The translations under genes and the position numbers were made by a program. From Euryarchaeota archaeon UBA220 (lineage in GTDB: Archaea > Thermoplasmatota > Poseidoniia > Poseidoniales > Thalassarchaeaceae): a stretch of DNA of 24,541 nucleotides. The stretch's first letter is position 1; each line of letters starts with the position of its first letter. Positions 22,694 through 24,541 of this stretch are shown here, piece by piece. The DNA is taken from the NCBI GenBank assembly GCA_002501885.1, contig DAON01000014.1:4469-29009 (forward strand), given 5' to 3'. Below the pieces are notes generated by a model. The model had not been told where the DNA came from and ran no database searches. It saw only the letters and a list, made by a program, of their open reading frames with translations.

Positions 22694-24541
22694 ATGAGCG
22701 GACCTAGCATACCTGACAAGAGGTGGTCGGTAGATCTAGAGAAGCGGATTCAAGAAGAGCACTATGACCAAGGTTATGAAGACAGATATTCCTTTGATTC
22801 AAAGAGCGAGCGAGAAATTTTCATTATCGACACCCCTCCTCCATATCCTAGCGGTACTTGGCACATTGGAGCCGTCGCTCAGTACAGTATGATAGATGTT
22901 ATTGCAAGGAGCCAGAGGCTCTTGGGAAAGGAAGTTAGATTCCCATGGGGTGTAGATCGGAATGGAATAAACATCGAATTCACGGTCGAAAAGAAATTTG
23001 GGCGGAAAATGAGAACCTATGATAGGTTCGAATTTCTCAAACTATGTGAAGAGACAATCGAATCTTACACCCAGGCAATGAGAGATACTGCCAAGAGAGT
23101 TGGACTCTCATGCGATTTTGAGAATGAATACCTCACCGATTCGCCCGACTATAGGGCGATTTCACAATCTATCTTTGTTGACTTATTTCGTCGAGGTGAT
23201 ATCGTCGAGGATTTGCGTCCAAATATCTACGACCCAGTTGAAGGAACTACAATCGCTGACGCTGAGGTGCAGAGAGTGTCCAGAGAGACACTACTCTGTG
23301 ATGTCATATGGACAACTGAAGATGGCGAAGAAATCGTAATTTCAACCACCAGACCTGAGATGATTTGTGCTTGTGGAGTAGTTGTAGTTCATCCAGATGA
23401 TGAAAGGTACAGTAGCATAGTTGGTAAGAAAATCTCTTTGCCTATGCCCGTAAACGGAAGGGATTCAGAAGTCGAAGTTGTAACTCACCATTCAGTAAAA
23501 ATGGACTTCGGTAGTGGAGTTCTGATGATTTGTTCTTATGGTGACCAGAATGATGTTGCAGTTTTTAGAGAACTAGGTCTGAAGCCACATGTAGCAATTG
23601 GTTTGGATGGTTGCATGACAGAAATTTCCGGGCCATTGTTCGGACACCCAGCCGAGCAAGCAAGAAGTATGGCAATTGATATCCTTCGTGAATCAGGAAA
23701 ATTGTCCGACGCGAAGAAGCACATGCAGGAGGTTCCAGTTAGTGAAAGAGGAGGAAACCCCGTTGAGATTATTCTGCTTAAGGAATGGTATGTCCGCCAA
23801 ACTCATATTTTGGATCGACTAGCTGAGCTTTCAGACAAATCAATATTCATTCCTGAGAGAAATAGGCAATATCTTCATGATTGGATGGATGGAATATCTA
23901 TCGATTGGCCAATTAGTAGGCGTAGATGGTACCACACCGAAGTTCCGATTTGGTATTCTGCCGATGGCACAAAAGTAGTCGTTCCTCCTCATGGACAATA
24001 TGTCCAACCCTGGAAGGATTTACCGCCCGACGACTCCGAAGTACTGGATAGAGATACCAAGCAGAGTTTAGGATTTTACAGGGACATATCTGACTCGCTA
24101 GGAGAATTAACTGGAGAAGAAAAGGTGTTTGACACTTGGATGGATTCTTCAAACTCTAATCTGTTTGTCTCGGGATATATTAGTGACCCAGAATTATTCA
24201 AACGATCATTCCCAACAGCAATCAGGCCCCAAGGCAAGGAGATTGTTAGGACTTGGCTGTATTACACATTGCTGAAGAGTGCATTACTTTTGGACAATAA
24301 AGGATTTGAGAATATCTGGGTAGATGGACTTGGAATGGATCCATGGGGTCGTAAGATGTCCAAATCTCTTGGTAACGGGATAGATGCTGATTCTGTGCTG
24401 GAATGTGGAGCCGGAGGCCGAACAGGATCATGGAAAATCAAAGGCCCTGATGGAAAGCAAGTACAACTAAGGGCGAACAAGATTGGAAGCGAATGTTTCC
24501 GACTGTGGAAAGCATGTGATGCTCAAGTCGGAGACGATTTC
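22694..24541 (+). CDS. valS: Valyl-tRNA synthetase, N-terminal part (3' truncated)
   Basis: Class I synthetase charging tRNA-Val; open to the window end (616 codons present). The catalytic domain shows IIDTPPPYPSGTWHIGAVAQYSMIDVIAR (HIGH motif as HIGA), FPWGVDRNGINIEFTVEKKFG, and RKMSKSLGN as the KMSKS loop. The CP1 editing domain is between them: ISTTRPEMI (threonine-rich editing peptide), then MDFGSGVLMICSYGDQNDV, DTWMDSSNSN. HIGA and the DRNGxxxE block are the archaeal ValRS form. The frame stays open upstream to ATG 22568, but those 42 codons have no family resemblance and overlap the promoter, so 22694 is preferred. Divergent from the MMPL gene, with 137 bases between. Confidence 0.95.
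   Translation, partial: MSGPSIPDKRWSVDLEKRIQEEHYDQGYEDRYSFDSKSEREIFIIDTPPPYPSGTWHIGAVAQYSMIDVIARSQRLLGKEVRFPWGVDRNGINIEFTVEKKFGRKMRTYDRFEFLKLCEETIESYTQAMRDTAKRVGLSCDFENEYLTDSPDYRAISQSIFVDLFRRGDIVEDLRPNIYDPVEGTTIADAEVQRVSRETLLCDVIWTTEDGEEIVISTTRPEMICACGVVVVHPDDERYSSIVGKKISLPMPVNGRDSEVEVVTHHSVKMDFGSGVLMICSYGDQNDVAVFRELGLKPHVAIGLDGCMTEISGPLFGHPAEQARSMAIDILRESGKLSDAKKHMQEVPVSERGGNPVEIILLKEWYVRQTHILDRLAELSDKSIFIPERNRQYLHDWMDGISIDWPISRRRWYHTEVPIWYSADGTKVVVPPHGQYVQPWKDLPPDDSEVLDRDTKQSLGFYRDISDSLGELTGEEKVFDTWMDSSNSNLFVSGYISDPELFKRSFPTAIRPQGKEIVRTWLYYTLLKSALLLDNKGFENIWVDGLGMDPWGRKMSKSLGNGIDADSVLECGAGGRTGSWKIKGPDGKQVQLRANKIGSECFRLWKACDAQVGDDF

Noticed and set aside
22860..22872. Altered HIGH motif (HIGA) in valyl-tRNA synthetase
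   Set aside because: As I recall, archaeal ValRS enzymes with the PPPYPSG block normally have HIGA, so it is not an anomaly.
1..24541. CRISPR arrays, transposases, tRNA genes, integration sites
   Set aside because: No direct-repeat series, transposase motif, tRNA cloverleaf with a TTCRA arm, or att-like duplication was seen on reading both strands.

Overview
The window looks like chromosomal DNA of a mesophilic planktonic euryarchaeon, most likely Marine Group II (Candidatus Poseidoniales, Thermoplasmatota). This is inferred from gene content; no tree could be built. Archaeal markers are an SRP 7S RNA with the archaeal layout, a tRNA-splicing endonuclease EndA, a geranylgeranyl-reductase-family protein and a ValRS of the archaeal PPPYPSG/HIGA type. 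They sit among genes of bacterial flavour (class 2 PyrD, PntB, MqnC, CcmE, PepP, TopA), a mixture typical of that lineage. No insertion sequence, phage gene, CRISPR array, tRNA or rRNA was seen.

Layout: (1) 1-4966, plus strand: the end of pntB, a secreted choice-of-anchor-V-like protein with a CSCH motif, a TatC with an extra cysteine-rich C-terminal domain, and an M6-type surface metalloprotease. (2) 4967-5998, minus: endA. (3) 6051-11123, plus: a degenerate PfkB/HldE-like kinase, a PKD-like surface protein, Xaa-Pro aminopeptidase and MqnC of futalosine-route menaquinone synthesis. (4) 11111-16265, minus: an unknown two-TM protein, a geranylgeranyl reductase homologue, DNA topoisomerase I and a small unknown protein. 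An alternating CG/CA tract lies just upstream of the topA TATA-like box. (5) 16319-18210, plus: pyrD, ccmE and the SRP RNA. (6) 18216-22556, minus: DUF1028 protein, EVE-domain protein and a large MMPL/RND exporter, probably one transcription unit. (7) 22694 to the end, plus: valS, cut by the window edge.

Two themes recur. One is the cell surface and secretion: TatC, three secreted or anchored proteins, and an exporter with Ca-binding-like loops. The other is membrane redox: PntB, MqnC, a possible quinone or lipid saturase, CcmE, a CXCH protein, and an Fe-S/HdrA-like domain on TatC.

The two most unusual points are the TatC fused to what looks like an HdrA N-terminal-type cysteine domain, and the topoisomerase I whose C-terminal zinc ribbons are replaced by three helical repeats. 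Shine-Dalgarno-like GAGGTG(A) motifs precede a GTG start (827) and a TTG start (9957), so non-ATG starts are really used here.
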